A stretch of 41,923 nt of DNA from Persephonella sp. Its GTDB lineage: Bacteria; Aquificota; Aquificia; Aquificales; Hydrogenothermaceae. Location of the stretch: the NCBI GenBank assembly GCA_027030485.1, contig JALVEY010000018.1, positions 1 through 41,923 on the forward strand, written 5' to 3'. Below are positions 15,934-25,122 of this stretch, piece after piece; position 1 is the stretch's first letter, and every line of letters starts with the position of its first letter. Below the pieces are notes generated by a model. It did not search any database. It was not told the DNA's origin and worked only from the letters and a program-made list of their open reading frames with translations. The translations under genes and the position numbers were made by a program.

Positions 15934-17030
15934 CAAAACACCACCAGATTATCCCTGTGGACAACCTCTTTAAATTTTATGCCGAGAGTTTTCTCAACAT
16001 CTGATGATCTTCTTCCCTTTATTTTTTTTAGATCTCTGTAGTTAAAGTTTACAATTCCTTTGCCTATTATATTACCTTCCTCGTTTACTATTGCAACAAC
16101 ATCATTTTTGTAGAATATACCCTCAACATCTTTAATACCTGCAGGAAGAAGGCTTTTTCCTGATCTTAAGGCTTTCTCTGCACCTTTGTCTATAATTATC
16201 CTGCCTTTTGGTGCAGAGAGGAGTTTTAACCAGCTTTTTTTCCTTGAAAGTTTTTCTCCTTTTTCCGGGTAAATAAAGCTTCCTTCTAAATTTCCCCTGA
16301 TTATTTTAAGCAGAATGTCCTCTTTTTTTGGGGCTATAACTACAGGTATTCTGTGTGAAACGGCAATCTTTGCAGCCTCAAGTTTGCTCCTCATACCTCC
16401 TGTTCCAAATTTTGATGTTGAAGCTCTTGCATATCTTAAAACATCATCAATACTTTTTATCTCTTTCAGCAGTTTTGAGTTTTCCTGTTTTGGATCTCCT
16501 GTGTAAACGCCCCCTGCAGTAGAGAGTATTATTAGAAGATCGGCATTGGTCAAAACAGAAACATGGGCTGCAAGAAAGTCGTTGTCTCCAAAAACTATCT
16601 CCTCCACAGCTATCGTATCATTCTCATTTATTACCGGTATGACTCCCATATCAACAAGTTTGTTCAGGGTGTTTTGTGCAAGAATGTACCTTTTTCTTTC
16701 CCTCAATCCCTCAACTGTAAGAAGAACCTGTCCAACTATAAGCCCCTTTTCAGAAAAAATTCTGTCGTATATCTGCATCAGATAAGCCTGACCTACTGAT
16801 GCAACAGCCTGCTTTTCTGTTATGGATTTAGGCTTTTGCCTTAGTCCTAATTTTTTTGATCCTGCAAGAACCGCACCTGATGATACTATCAGTATGTCTT
16901 TATTTTCTAGAACCTTTATATTTTCTGACAGATTTTTTAAAAAATCTGTGTCTATAGACCCCTCTTTTTCAAGTATCTGAGATCCTATTTTGACAACTAC
17001 TCTTTTGGCTTTTTTCAGGTATTCTTCCAT
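15933..17030 (-). CDS. proB: glutamate 5-kinase with PUA domain
   Basis: The first step of proline synthesis, phosphorylating glutamate. The 365-residue protein has the amino acid kinase domain (VVVKIGSQIL, IVSSGAVLAGSKKLG, VIPVINENDTIAVEE, GTGGMRSKLEAAKIA) and a C-terminal PUA domain from about residue 275 (GRIIIDKGAEKALRSGKSLLPAGI). This length and domain order are typical. No proA is in the window, so the partner reductase lies elsewhere. The gene sits between trmI and nfi with very short spacing. Confidence 0.95.
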   Translation of the reverse strand: MEEYLKKAKRVVVKIGSQILEKEGSIDTDFLKNLSENIKVLENKDILIVSSGAVLAGSKKLGLRQKPKSITEKQAVASVGQAYLMQIYDRIFSEKGLIVGQVLLTVEGLRERKRYILAQNTLNKLVDMGVIPVINENDTIAVEEIVFGDNDFLAAHVSVLTNADLLIILSTAGGVYTGDPKQENSKLLKEIKSIDDVLRYARASTSKFGTGGMRSKLEAAKIAVSHRIPVVIAPKKEDILLKIIRGNLEGSFIYPEKGEKLSRKKSWLKLLSAPKGRIIIDKGAEKALRSGKSLLPAGIKDVEGIFYKNDVVAIVNEEGNIIGKGIVNFNYRDLKKIKGRRSSDVEKTLGIKFKEVVHRDNLVVF

Positions 17031-17039
17031 ACAGATATT

Positions 17040-17801
17040 CTACCAGCCTTTTCTTCCAAATATAAGGTATCCTGTGTGGGCGACCATTCTGTCTTCAGGT
17101 CTGAGCCTGTCTGGAACAGGCTTGTAATGTCTTTCAAGAAGTTCAACAATCTGAATGTCTATAAAATTACTTTCTTTTAGAGCCTGAATGGTTTTACTTA
17201 CCTGATTGGTTGTCGGGAGTATAAACCCGATAGGAGATCCTTTTTTTAATGATTTTTTAATGTTTTCCATAAACAGCCATGGTTCCCTAACATCTATAAA
17301 ACCTGCATCAAAAAAGTTTTCAGGAAGAGGCATCTCAAGGCTCTGATGATTTATCTCAACATACCTTTCAAGCCCTGCAAGTTTGATATTCTCATAGGCG
17401 TTTTTTATGTATTTTTCTTCCTTTTCGTAGCAGTAAATCTTTCCTGTTGGTTTCACAGCATTTGCCATAACTATAGTAAGCCCCCCGCTTCCTACACCGG
17501 ACTCAAGAACTTTCATTCCATCTGTTATACCGAGATTCAGCGTTATATAACCGCTGTCTTTAGGGTAAACTATCTGTGTTTTTCTTTTTATTCCGTACAT
17601 TATGATCTCATGAATTGTCGGACGCAGAACAATAAATGTGTGTCCTTTATGTGTTTTTACCTCTCCTCCGTATCCAGCTTTTATAATATCATCATGGTTT
17701 ATGTTTCCCTTGTGGGTTCCAAAAATTTCCCCTTTTTTAACCTTCAGAAAAAATCTGTTTTTTCCGTCAGAAAGCTGTACCGTTTCCCCTTCTTTTATCA
17801 T
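17040..17801 (-). CDS. trmI: tRNA (adenine-58-N1)-methyltransferase
   Basis: A class I SAM-dependent methyltransferase of 253 residues. The N-terminal small beta domain (VQLSDGKNRFFLKVKKGEIFGTHKG in two parts) and the conserved TIHEIIMYGIKRKTQIVYPKD are followed by the SAM motif VLESGVGSGGLT. The end PVPDRLRPEDRMVAHTGYL is typical of TrmI. The enzyme makes m1A58, which stabilises tRNA at high temperature. Its ATG overlaps the preceding stop (ATGA). Confidence 0.92.
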   Translation of the reverse strand: MIKEGETVQLSDGKNRFFLKVKKGEIFGTHKGNINHDDIIKAGYGGEVKTHKGHTFIVLRPTIHEIIMYGIKRKTQIVYPKDSGYITLNLGITDGMKVLESGVGSGGLTIVMANAVKPTGKIYCYEKEEKYIKNAYENIKLAGLERYVEINHQSLEMPLPENFFDAGFIDVREPWLFMENIKKSLKKGSPIGFILPTTNQVSKTIQALKESNFIDIQIVELLERHYKPVPDRLRPEDRMVAHTGYLIFGRKGW

Positions 17802-18442
17802 CTTGAGAGAATGTAAAGGCTCAGGTTTTTGTTGTTATAAAGATCAATTGAGTAGTTGTCCCAGAAAACACATGTTCCTCCTGCTATAAATCTTCCTCCT
17901 GAAGGATCAATGTATTCAGCAAAAAGGATCGTTTCTTTACCAAGTTTTGATTCTGCTGTATTCTCACCGTGCAGGAGGGGTCTTACCTCAGGTTTTGTTG
18001 TTGTAAGGCTGTCTGTACATGCAAGAATAACTTTTTTTATGTTTTCCGGAAGGTTGTATGTATCTCCTGTAAGCACTAAAAGGTTATCCCCTTCATGGTT
18101 GTTTATGTTGTCAATAATAGTGTCTCCGTTAAAATGGATACCAAATCTCTTAGAAAGGGTGTTGCAGGTGTCTGCTATCCTGTCTTCATTTTTGTAGTAT
18201 CCGAATATTCCCACAGTTTTTCCGCTTTTTACAAGATCCTGTATAAAATCCACCTCGTCTGCCTCAAACGGTATTTCAGGGTAGTTGAATATAACTGTGT
18301 CGTATTTTGGAAATTTTTCCAGATCGTCCACTTCATCAATATGTATTTCAGACTGTTTCGCATATTTCTGCAGTTTCGAAAAGTAGTAGTGGTCGGATAT
18401 TATAAACTCCTGATGAGCCACACTCCACGCAACCTTCCTCAT
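17798..18442 (-). CDS. conserved protein of unknown function, possibly a GATase-like fold
   Basis: A 214-residue soluble protein without signal or membrane segments. The start KVAWSVAHQEFIISDHYYFSKLQ, strands such as DTVIFNYPEIPF and KTVGIFGYY, and the end FIAGGTCVFWDNYSIDLYNN suggest a Rossmann-like or class I glutamine amidotransferase-like fold, as in the DUF4350/GldG-like group. No catalytic Cys nucleophile elbow is evident. It overlaps both neighbours by ATGA, which argues for coupled translation with trmI. Function is not assigned. Confidence 0.6.
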   Translation of the reverse strand: MRKVAWSVAHQEFIISDHYYFSKLQKYAKQSEIHIDEVDDLEKFPKYDTVIFNYPEIPFEADEVDFIQDLVKSGKTVGIFGYYKNEDRIADTCNTLSKRFGIHFNGDTIIDNINNHEGDNLLVLTGDTYNLPENIKKVILACTDSLTTTKPEVRPLLHGENTAESKLGKETILFAEYIDPSGGRFIAGGTCVFWDNYSIDLYNNKNLSLYILSR

Positions 18443-19311
18443 GACTCCTCCTTCAGATTAGAAAGTTTTTTGTATATCTCAATTATTGAGGAGAAATCCT
18501 TTTCTCCAAGATTATTTGCTTTAGCCGAGTTTAGAAGATTAAATGCCTGCGTTGTCATAACAGCAGGATAATTTATGCTTTTTGCTATATCAAGGGCATA
18601 ACATATGTCTTTGTGGAGGAGAGATACTGAAAAATGGGTTGTGTAGTCAGATTTGAGGAGATTTTCCTTTTTTGCTTCCAAAATTCCTGATTTACCTGCC
18701 CCCTTTGATAAAATTTCAACAACAGTTTCAGGATCAAGACCTGCCTTTTTTCCAAAGACAAGGGCTTCAGAAATAACAGACATAAAAGAGCCTAAAACAG
18801 TATTATTTATAAGCTTTATAGTTGATGCTTTACCGTAGTCTCCAAGATAGAATATATTTTCTCCCAGCGTCTCAAATATTTTTTTACATTTTTCAAAGGT
18901 TTCTTTATCCCCGCTTACTACGATTGTCAGTTTTCCTTCCTGTGCTGGTTTTACGCTTCCCAAAACAGGAGCCTCAAGAAAGTCTGCTCCGTTTTTTATC
19001 ACCTTTTCAGCTGTTTTTTTAGCTGTTTCTGGGTGAACTGTTGTCATATCTATGAATATCTTACCTTTAAGTGGAATTTTTGAGTCTATAATTGCCGAGT
19101 AGATCTCTTCTACCGAGTCTGATCCAAAAAGCATAGTTATTATGATCTCCCTGTCTGAAAGAAGATCCTCTAATTTTTCCACATAAGGAAGTCCTGACTG
19201 CTTTGCTTTTGATAATGTTCTGTTCCAGACTTTAAGATCAAAGCCTGCTTTGTAAAGATTATTAGCCATGGGAATCCCCATGTGTCCAAGACCTATCCAG
19301 CCTATCCTCAT
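18439..19311 (-). CDS. beta-hydroxyacid dehydrogenase family NAD(P)-dependent oxidoreductase
   Basis: A 290-residue protein of the 3-hydroxyisobutyrate dehydrogenase / glyoxylate-succinic semialdehyde reductase family. It shows the dinucleotide motif GWIGLGHMGIPMANNL, FIDMTTVHPETA, the substrate-binding APVLGSVKPAQEGKL and the catalytic Lys166 in IKLINN. The substrate cannot be decided between hydroxyisobutyrate, glyoxylate and succinic semialdehyde. It starts one base after the cimA stop. Confidence 0.85.
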   Translation of the reverse strand: MRIGWIGLGHMGIPMANNLYKAGFDLKVWNRTLSKAKQSGLPYVEKLEDLLSDREIIITMLFGSDSVEEIYSAIIDSKIPLKGKIFIDMTTVHPETAKKTAEKVIKNGADFLEAPVLGSVKPAQEGKLTIVVSGDKETFEKCKKIFETLGENIFYLGDYGKASTIKLINNTVLGSFMSVISEALVFGKKAGLDPETVVEILSKGAGKSGILEAKKENLLKSDYTTHFSVSLLHKDICYALDIAKSINYPAVMTTQAFNLLNSAKANNLGEKDFSSIIEIYKKLSNLKEES

Positions 19312-19312
19312 T

Positions 19313-20884
19313 TTAGACCCCGTCCTTTACAAGCTTGTATATGAAACTGTCAACAACAGCCTGCCATGAAGCCTCTATAACGTTGTCAGATACCCCGACT
19401 GTTCCCCATTTTTTGTCTTTATCTCTGCTTTCTATTAGAACCCTTATTTTTGCTGCAGTTCCTGCACTTTCATTTATTATTCTGACCTTGTAATCTATCA
19501 GTTCAACCTCTGCCAGAGATGGATATATCCCAACGAGAGCTTTTTTTAAAGCCCTGTCAAGGGCGTTCACAGGTCCATAGCCGAGAGAGGCTGTATGCTG
19601 GTAATGGTTGTCAATCTTTATTCTGACTGTTGCCTCAGACACAGGTTCTTTGTCTGTGTACCTTCTTGCTATCAAAACCCTGTAAGCATCAAGATCAAAA
19701 TATTTTTTTAGCATTCCAAGATGTTTTCTTATGAGAAGCTCCAGTGATGCTTCTGCAGCTTCAAAATGGTATCCGTAATTTTCAAGCCTTTTTATCTCGT
19801 TAACAAGCTCTGCTATCCTTGGGTCTTTTTCGTCTATATCAAAGCCCAGTTCCCTTGCCTTGTAAATTATGTTAGATTTTCCTGCAAGGTCTGAAACAAG
19901 TATCTTTCTCTTGTTGCCTACCTTTTCAGGATCTATATGTTCGTAGAGCTTAGGATTTTTCAGCACGGCAGATGCGTGAACACCTCCTTTGTGGGCAAAA
20001 GCGCTGTCCCCAACATACGGTATATTCTTGGGAACAGGAAGGTTTACTATGTCTGCCACAAAGTTTGAGATTTCTTTTAGTTTTCTAATTTTTTCTTCCG
20101 GTATAGTGGGGTATCCAAGTTTTAAGGTAAGGTTTGGTATTATTGAGCACAGGTTTGCATTTCCACATCTTTCGCCAAAGCCGTTTATCGTTCCATGAAC
20201 CTGAACAGCCCCGTTCAACACAGCAACAATAGAATTCCATACAGCTGTATCGCTGTCGTTATGTGCATGAATGCCTATCTTTCCATCAAGCCCTTTTTGT
20301 TTAACCTGCTTTATGGTGTTTTCAATCTCATTGGGAAGTGTTCCCCCGTTTGTGTCTGCAAGCACGAGAAAGTCTGCACCTGCCTCCTGAGCTGTTTTCA
20401 TTACGGCATAAGCGTAATCTGGATTTGATCTGTACCCGTCAAAAAAATGTTCTCCTATAAACACAACCTCCTGTGTGTTCTCCTTAAGGTATCTTACAGT
20501 GTCAAAAACCATCTCAAGGTTGTTTTCAAGTGTGGTTTTGAGGGCTTCTGTAACATGGAGATCCCATGCTTTTCCGAATATTGTTATAACAGGTGTTTCT
20601 GCTTTTATAAGATTTTGAATAAGGGGGTCGTCCTCAACCCTTAAGTAAGCTCTTCTTGTTGACCCAAAGGCGGCTATTTTTGAGTTTTTCAGCTTCAGAT
20701 TTTTAACCTGCTTAAAGTACTCATCATCTTTCGGGTTTGAACCGGGCCAGCCTCCTTCAATGTAATGAACTCCAAACTCATCAAGCTTTTCTGTTATTCT
20801 CAATTTATCTTCAACAGAAACGCTAACCCCTTCTGCCTGAGTTCCGTCTCTTAAGGTTGTGTCGTATATGAATATCTGTTTCAT
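19313..20884 (-). CDS. cimA: (R)-citramalate synthase
   Basis: A 523-residue DRE-TIM metallolyase of the CimA branch, which condenses pyruvate and acetyl-CoA to citramalate, the first step of a threonine-independent isoleucine route. Motifs are [17 protein letters not shown] at the start, [39 protein letters not shown] and [16 protein letters not shown]. The C-terminal 150 residues form the LeuA-type allosteric domain that normally mediates isoleucine feedback. It begins behind GGGG and has an extended -10 (TGCTAAAAT at 20918-20926) upstream, so it may have its own promoter within the minus-strand run. Confidence 0.92.
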   Translation of the reverse strand: MKQIFIYDTTLRDGTQAEGVSVSVEDKLRITEKLDEFGVHYIEGGWPGSNPKDDEYFKQVKNLKLKNSKIAAFGSTRRAYLRVEDDPLIQNLIKAETPVITIFGKAWDLHVTEALKTTLENNLEMVFDTVRYLKENTQEVVFIGEHFFDGYRSNPDYAYAVMKTAQEAGADFLVLADTNGGTLPNEIENTIKQVKQKGLDGKIGIHAHNDSDTAVWNSIVAVLNGAVQVHGTINGFGERCGNANLCSIIPNLTLKLGYPTIPEEKIRKLKEISNFVADIVNLPVPKNIPYVGDSAFAHKGGVHASAVLKNPKLYEHIDPEKVGNKRKILVSDLAGKSNIIYKARELGFDIDEKDPRIAELVNEIKRLENYGYHFEAAEASLELLIRKHLGMLKKYFDLDAYRVLIARRYTDKEPVSEATVRIKIDNHYQHTASLGYGPVNALDRALKKALVGIYPSLAEVELIDYKVRIINESAGTAAKIRVLIESRDKDKKWGTVGVSDNVIEASWQAVVDSFIYKLVKDGV

Positions 20885-20965
20885 CTTTTAATCCCCAAAA
20901 TTTAAGGTTAGGATAAAATTTTAGCACACAATGTATGACAGTTTTTAAATGGATTTTATGAGATT

Positions 20966-21724
20966 TTACAGTCTGACAGGTATCCCTTTTTCTTTCAGGA
21001 ACTCTTTTACTTCTGCTATTGTCAGCTGTTTGAAATGGAAAAGTGAGGCAGCGAGTGCTGCGTCAGCCTTTCCTTCTGCAAAAGCCTGATAAAAGTGGTG
21101 CTTGTTTCCTGCACCTCCTGATGCGATAACCGGAATAGAAACAGCCTCACTAACAGCTTTTGTTAAAGGAATGTCGTATCCATTTTTGGTTCCGTCTCTG
21201 TCCATTGATGTTAAGAGGATCTCACCTGCTCCAAGATCTTCAACAGCTTTAGCCCATTCTACAGCATCGATCCCTGTTGGAGTTCTTCCCCCGTGTATAT
21301 AAACCTCCCATTTGCTCTCGCCTATCCGCTTAGCATCAATTGCAACAACAATCGTTGATGAGCCAAACCTGACTGCAGCAGACTCAACAAGAGACGGATC
21401 TTTTACGGCAGCTGTATTTATTGATACCTTGTCTGCACCGCTCTCAAGGAGTTTTCTGATGTCCTCAAGGGTTCTTACTCCCCCGCCAACTGTAAGGGGC
21501 ATAAAAACAGTTTCTGCAGTCTCTTTAACAACATCAAGGATTATCTCCCTGTCTTCTGCTGATGCTGTGATATCTAAAAAAACAAGCTCATCTGCCCCTG
21601 CTTCGTCATAGGCTTTTGCAGCCTCAACAGGATCCCCTGCATCAACAAGGTTTACAAAGTTTACCCCTTTTACTACCCTACCCTTGTTTACATCAAGACA
21701 GGGTATTATCCGTTTTGCTAACAT
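20966..21724 (-). CDS. hisF: imidazole glycerol phosphate synthase, cyclase subunit
   Basis: The cyclase half of the HisHF enzyme in histidine synthesis, 252 residues, a complete TIM barrel. The acid-base pair Asp11 ([14 protein letters not shown]) and Asp130 (VVAIDAKR) is intact, with phosphate-binding loops VGGGVRT and ASGGAG. No other his gene is present, so the pathway is scattered as is usual in Aquificota. The ATG follows AGGAG by five bases and lies inside the last 32 bases of the upstream Toprim gene. Confidence 0.96.
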   Translation of the reverse strand: MLAKRIIPCLDVNKGRVVKGVNFVNLVDAGDPVEAAKAYDEAGADELVFLDITASAEDREIILDVVKETAETVFMPLTVGGGVRTLEDIRKLLESGADKVSINTAAVKDPSLVESAAVRFGSSTIVVAIDAKRIGESKWEVYIHGGRTPTGIDAVEWAKAVEDLGAGEILLTSMDRDGTKNGYDIPLTKAVSEAVSIPVIASGGAGNKHHFYQAFAEGKADAALAASLFHFKQLTIAEVKEFLKEKGIPVRL

Positions 21725-22067
21725 CTCCTCTCCTGATAGGTATATCTTCTATATGTTTTATACCAAATTTTTTTAACTCCTGTCTGAAAAACCGATCCAC
21801 AGGAATACCTTCCCTTTCAAGTATAAATTTCAGTCTGGAAAAAATTTTTTCTCCCTGTTTGTCAAGATCAGTCAGCATCACAACATAAGAAGAGTTCTCT
21901 AAATCTTCAAGTATGTCGTAAAACCTCTTTCCTTTGATCTGATAAATGTTTCTGATACCTAATTTTTCTAATTTGTGCTTATCCTTTTTTCCTTCAACCA
22001 CAACAACTGTCCCTTTTTTTTGGGAGACAGCTTTCAACCTTTCAATCCATTCATCAAGACTTTCCAT
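21693..22067 (-). CDS. small stand-alone Toprim-domain protein
   Basis: A 124-residue protein consisting of little more than a Toprim fold, as in RNase M5 and primase-like nucleases. The acidic residues are present: Glu25 in [10 protein letters not shown] and Asp67/Asp69 in MLTDLDKQG. It lacks the longer C-terminal domain of RNase M5, and its real substrate is unknown. It starts directly after the preceding stop (TAAATG) and its end overlaps hisF by 32 bases, an unusually long same-strand overlap. Confidence 0.72.
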   Translation of the reverse strand: MESLDEWIERLKAVSQKKGTVVVVEGKKDKHKLEKLGIRNIYQIKGKRFYDILEDLENSSYVVMLTDLDKQGEKIFSRLKFILEREGIPVDRFFRQELKKFGIKHIEDIPIRRGDVSKTDNTLS

Positions 22068-22550
22068 TTATTTCCTTGTAAAAAGGGATTTAAAGAAGTT
22101 TATCAGCTTTTGTATTATTGCCTTAAGGGCGTTTTTGTCAACTTCCTCTTCCTCAAGCCTTGATTTTACGTATTCTTCCCCTTTTGTTTTCTTAAGATAC
22201 TCAACAATAGCTGTAAACACCTCAAGGGGGTTAAACGGCTTTTCAAGAATGGCTGTGACACCCATATAATGGTAAAAATCCTTTTCATCTTTTGTTAGTG
22301 ATGAAGTTAGAATAATAAACGGTATTTCCCTTACCCCTTTCTCATTTTTCATGTACTGTATTATTTCCCATGTTGGCTTTCCGTTTACCTTCTGTTCTGC
22401 AACTATTCCGTCTATATCAGGGTTTTCTTTTAGAAACCTTTTTGCTTCTTCCATATCTGTAATCTGTATTATCTCTGAACTGCTGAGCTGGGCTACCTCG
22501 CTTAAAACCTGATATGTTGCCCTGTCTTCATCAAGAAGTAGTATCCTCAT
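22068..22550 (-). CDS. receiver-like protein lacking the phospho-accepting aspartate
   Basis: A 160-residue protein. Residues 1-120 follow the response-regulator fold: the acidic pocket LLLDEDR (Asp7, Asp9), Thr82 in ILTSS and Lys104 in EKPF are kept. The beta-3 position normally holding Asp reads IVAEQ with Glu52. A glutamate there may mimic phosphorylation or make the domain inert. The tail (140-160, LKAIIQKLINFFKSLFTRK) is an amphipathic helix that could touch the membrane. There is no DNA-binding domain and no kinase nearby. It lies between mqnD and the Toprim gene with minimal gaps. Confidence 0.75.
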   Translation of the reverse strand: MRILLLDEDRATYQVLSEVAQLSSSEIIQITDMEEAKRFLKENPDIDGIVAEQKVNGKPTWEIIQYMKNEKGVREIPFIILTSSLTKDEKDFYHYMGVTAILEKPFNPLEVFTAIVEYLKKTKGEEYVKSRLEEEEVDKNALKAIIQKLINFFKSLFTRK

Positions 22551-22559
22551 CTTGTCCCT

Positions 22560-23414
22560 TTACACAAATTTTATTTCTGGAAGTCTGTTTATAAATCCTT
22601 TCTCGTAGGCTTCTTTTAGGAATAATTCAATAGCTTTTTTTCCCCTTTCTCCGTAATCTACAGTCAGTTCATTTACGTACATTCCTATAAATCTGTCAGC
22701 TTTCTCTTTTGACATATCCCTCGCATATTTAAGGGCGTAATCCACAGCCTCCTCTCTATGCTCAAGGGAATACTTTATGCTCTCTCTCAGGATATCTGAT
22801 ATCTCTTTCATCACATCTTCGCCTAAATCTTTTCTTATCACATTTCCACCAAGTGGGAGAGGAAGGCCTCCTGTTTTTTCATACCACCATTTTCCAAGAT
22901 CAACTATACACACAAGCCCTTCGTCCTGATATGTAAGCTGTCCTTCGTGTATTATCAGTCCTGCATCTACTTTTCCCTGTTTTACAGCCTGTATAATCTG
23001 GTCAAAAGGGATAACCTCATAGTTAAAATCTTTAGTTCCAAGGTAAAGCTCAAGTGCGAGAAATGCTGAGGTAAGTGTTCCTGGAACGGCTATTTTTTTA
23101 TTTTTCAGCTGATCAGGATCAAAACTTTCTCTGGCAACAATCATAGGTCCGTAGTTGTCTCCCATACTGGCCCCACTTGAAAGAAGGGCATACTTATCGG
23201 CAACATACGGAAAGGCATGTATTGATATAGCCGAAACCTCATATTCACCTTCAAGGGCTTTTCTGTTTAGGGTTTCAATGTCTGAAAGAACATCAATAAA
23301 TCTGTACCCTTTTGTGTCAATCTTATTGTGGTTAATAGCATAAAACATAAATGCGTCGTCTGAATCAGGGCTGTGGGCGACCCTTATTACTTTTTTTTCT
23401 TCCTTTAGCTCCAA
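22560..23414 (-). CDS. mqnD: 1,4-dihydroxy-6-naphthoate synthase (menaquinone, futalosine pathway)
   Basis: A periplasmic-binding-protein-like fold enzyme that converts cyclic de-hypoxanthine futalosine to dihydroxy-naphthoate. Recognisable segments are AHSPDSDDAFMFYAI, VSAISIHAFPYVADKYALLSSGASMGDNYGP (in parts), IIHEGQLTY and LPLPLGGNVIRKDLG. The frame is open from a GTG at 23423, but a TTG at 23414 has the better ribosome site (GAGGTG six bases upstream). No signal peptide is present, as expected for a cytoplasmic enzyme. The mqnE gene lies 1.7 kb away on the opposite strand. Confidence 0.9.
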   Translation of the reverse strand: MELKEEKKVIRVAHSPDSDDAFMFYAINHNKIDTKGYRFIDVLSDIETLNRKALEGEYEVSAISIHAFPYVADKYALLSSGASMGDNYGPMIVARESFDPDQLKNKKIAVPGTLTSAFLALELYLGTKDFNYEVIPFDQIIQAVKQGKVDAGLIIHEGQLTYQDEGLVCIVDLGKWWYEKTGGLPLPLGGNVIRKDLGEDVMKEISDILRESIKYSLEHREEAVDYALKYARDMSKEKADRFIGMYVNELTVDYGERGKKAIELFLKEAYEKGFINRLPEIKFV

Positions 23415-23445
23415 CTTTTCCACCTCTTTATGAATTTATAAAATT

Positions 23446-24267
23446 TTATAATAACCTTATCCTTTTTCCAAAATTTTTGAAATCAGGAAAAATTTCTGCT
23501 TTTATGGTTATCCTTTCTTTTGTGTAGGGATGAATGAAGGATATACTGTAAGAATGAAGCATCTGCCTTTTTACATTTTTCAGAAGGGAAGAGTTGATGT
23601 CCTTCAGACCGTATAACTTATCCCCAACAATCGGATATCTTATTTTTGAAAGATGTATCCTTATCTGATGTTTTCTTCCGGTTGGTATTTCCACTCTGAA
23701 AAGGGTAAAGTCTGAGCTTGTTTTGACGGTGTATATAAAACTTTTTGCGTATTTTCCATCTACAGGCAGATTAACGACCTTTTTTTTAAATTCAGCCTTA
23801 CCATGCGATATTGCAAAGTACTCTTTTTTTATTTTCTTATCTCTCCATGCCTTTTTGAACCTTTCAAAAACATTGCTGTTTTTTGCAAAAAGAAGAATAC
23901 CTGATGTCTCCCTGTCAAGCCTGTGGACAGCTTTTATCTTTTTGTCTTTTTTGAAAGAGCGTAGTATGTCCTCAACGCTTCCTTTTTTGCTTTCAGACTC
24001 AAGGAATGGGGGTTTGTTTATTCCTATTATGTATTTATCCTCGTAGATTATATTCTTTTCAATACTCCATTTTTCCGTTTTTTCTTGATCAGGTATCTCA
24101 ACAATATCTCCGGCATTTAAAACATAGGAAGATATCCATACCCTTCTGTTATTTACAAAAACAGTTCTGCTGTCAATAAGTTCTTTTGCCTTGTTTTTTG
24201 AGATATTCAGATAATCGGCAATAAAATCCTTCAGGTTTGCCCTTTTTTCAACCTTGATTTTTTTCAT
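23446..24267 (-). CDS. RluA-family pseudouridine synthase
   Basis: A 273-residue protein with an N-terminal S4 RNA-binding domain (about 10-60) and the RluA catalytic domain. The catalytic Asp118 is in HRLDRETSG; GRKHQIRIHL and PIVGDKLYG are also conserved. It modifies uridine in rRNA or tRNA, but the exact site cannot be told from sequence. Its ATG overlaps the stop of the hydrolase gene (ATGA). Confidence 0.88.
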   Translation of the reverse strand: MKKIKVEKRANLKDFIADYLNISKNKAKELIDSRTVFVNNRRVWISSYVLNAGDIVEIPDQEKTEKWSIEKNIIYEDKYIIGINKPPFLESESKKGSVEDILRSFKKDKKIKAVHRLDRETSGILLFAKNSNVFERFKKAWRDKKIKKEYFAISHGKAEFKKKVVNLPVDGKYAKSFIYTVKTSSDFTLFRVEIPTGRKHQIRIHLSKIRYPIVGDKLYGLKDINSSLLKNVKRQMLHSYSISFIHPYTKERITIKAEIFPDFKNFGKRIRLL

Positions 24268-24995
24268 TCCACCTGTTTTTCAGTATATTGTAAAAACTGT
24301 AAGATATACCCTTTTACCTTTTTTAGCAATACCACCCCGTGTCCTTTTCCTGATACTACCAACAGCGTTCCATTGTTAGTCATGCCCATGTAAAGTCTTG
24401 AATATTTTTCGCTTCCGAGAGGATCATTCAGGGAGGATACAAACATTGAAAATCCCGTAAATGAAGAAAGGGATAGTTTAACATTTTCTTCCCCCATTAC
24501 TGCCGGAGATCCGGGTGATATACACACGACAGCCGATATATCATGCATAGACACAACAGGTATTATTGATGTTGCCCCTAAAGATGCACCAATAAGTATT
24601 ATTCGCTCAGGATCAACCTTTTCGTTTTCAATTATGTAATCTATCCAGAGGGCTATATCTTCAGGGATTTTAGAGAAATTTACCTTCTGACCGCTTTTTT
24701 TAAAAAAAGAGATCAGATCAACAAGGGAGGAAAAATTTTCATTAAAGATTATTCGGTTCTCTTTTCCGTTCTGCACCACAGAAAGCCCGTGTCCCCTAAG
24801 ATCTATCAAAAGGGTTGCATAACCTTTTTTTCTCAGTTCTTTTGCAAATTCTGACCATATCATATGGGTTGTTCCAAACTGGTGGGCAAAAATAACGACA
24901 GGGTATTTATCCCTCTTTTCAGAAGGATAATCAAAAAAACCTTTGAGAATAAAGCCGTCTTGTGATCTTACTGTAAGTTCTTTTGAATAAGCCAT
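24264..24995 (-). CDS. alpha/beta hydrolase
   Basis: A 243-residue serine hydrolase of the dienelactone-hydrolase/prolyl-oligopeptidase-like group. The nucleophile elbow GASLGA holds Ser138; Asp191 (LNDPLG) and His219 (GKGHG) complete a plausible triad. FAHQFGTTHMIW near residue 40 forms the oxyanion region. The substrate is unknown. No good ribosome site precedes the ATG. It is the first gene of the 12-gene minus-strand run and has a near-consensus promoter upstream. Confidence 0.8.
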   Translation of the reverse strand: MAYSKELTVRSQDGFILKGFFDYPSEKRDKYPVVIFAHQFGTTHMIWSEFAKELRKKGYATLLIDLRGHGLSVVQNGKENRIIFNENFSSLVDLISFFKKSGQKVNFSKIPEDIALWIDYIIENEKVDPERIILIGASLGATSIIPVVSMHDISAVVCISPGSPAVMGEENVKLSLSSFTGFSMFVSSLNDPLGSEKYSRLYMGMTNNGTLLVVSGKGHGVVLLKKVKGYILQFLQYTEKQVE

Positions 24996-25032
24996 ATAAA
25001 AACAGCAGGCATAAGATTAATCATATTTGATA

Positions 25033-25061
25033 ATCATATATATCTTCCAGCCCTTTTTCAA
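25033..25061 (-). promoter_or_regulatory. sigma-70-type promoter for the minus-strand housekeeping run
   Basis: TTGAAA (25061-25056), a 17-base spacer and TATGAT (25038-25033) precede the alpha/beta hydrolase gene, giving a leader of about 30 bases. It lies in the 127-base divergent gap before mqnE. Confidence 0.55.
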
Positions 25062-25122
25062 CAACTTGCTTTTTTTTATTATTTATTTACCATATTAAAG
25101 TATCAATAAAAGGGGCTGAAGA

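Noticed and set aside
17346-17816. Open frame of 156 codons on the plus strand
   Set aside because: It is antisense to trmI, whose motifs are unambiguous.
18095-18571. Open frame of 158 codons on the plus strand
   Set aside because: It spans the antisense of two well-supported overlapping minus-strand genes and has no initiation signals.
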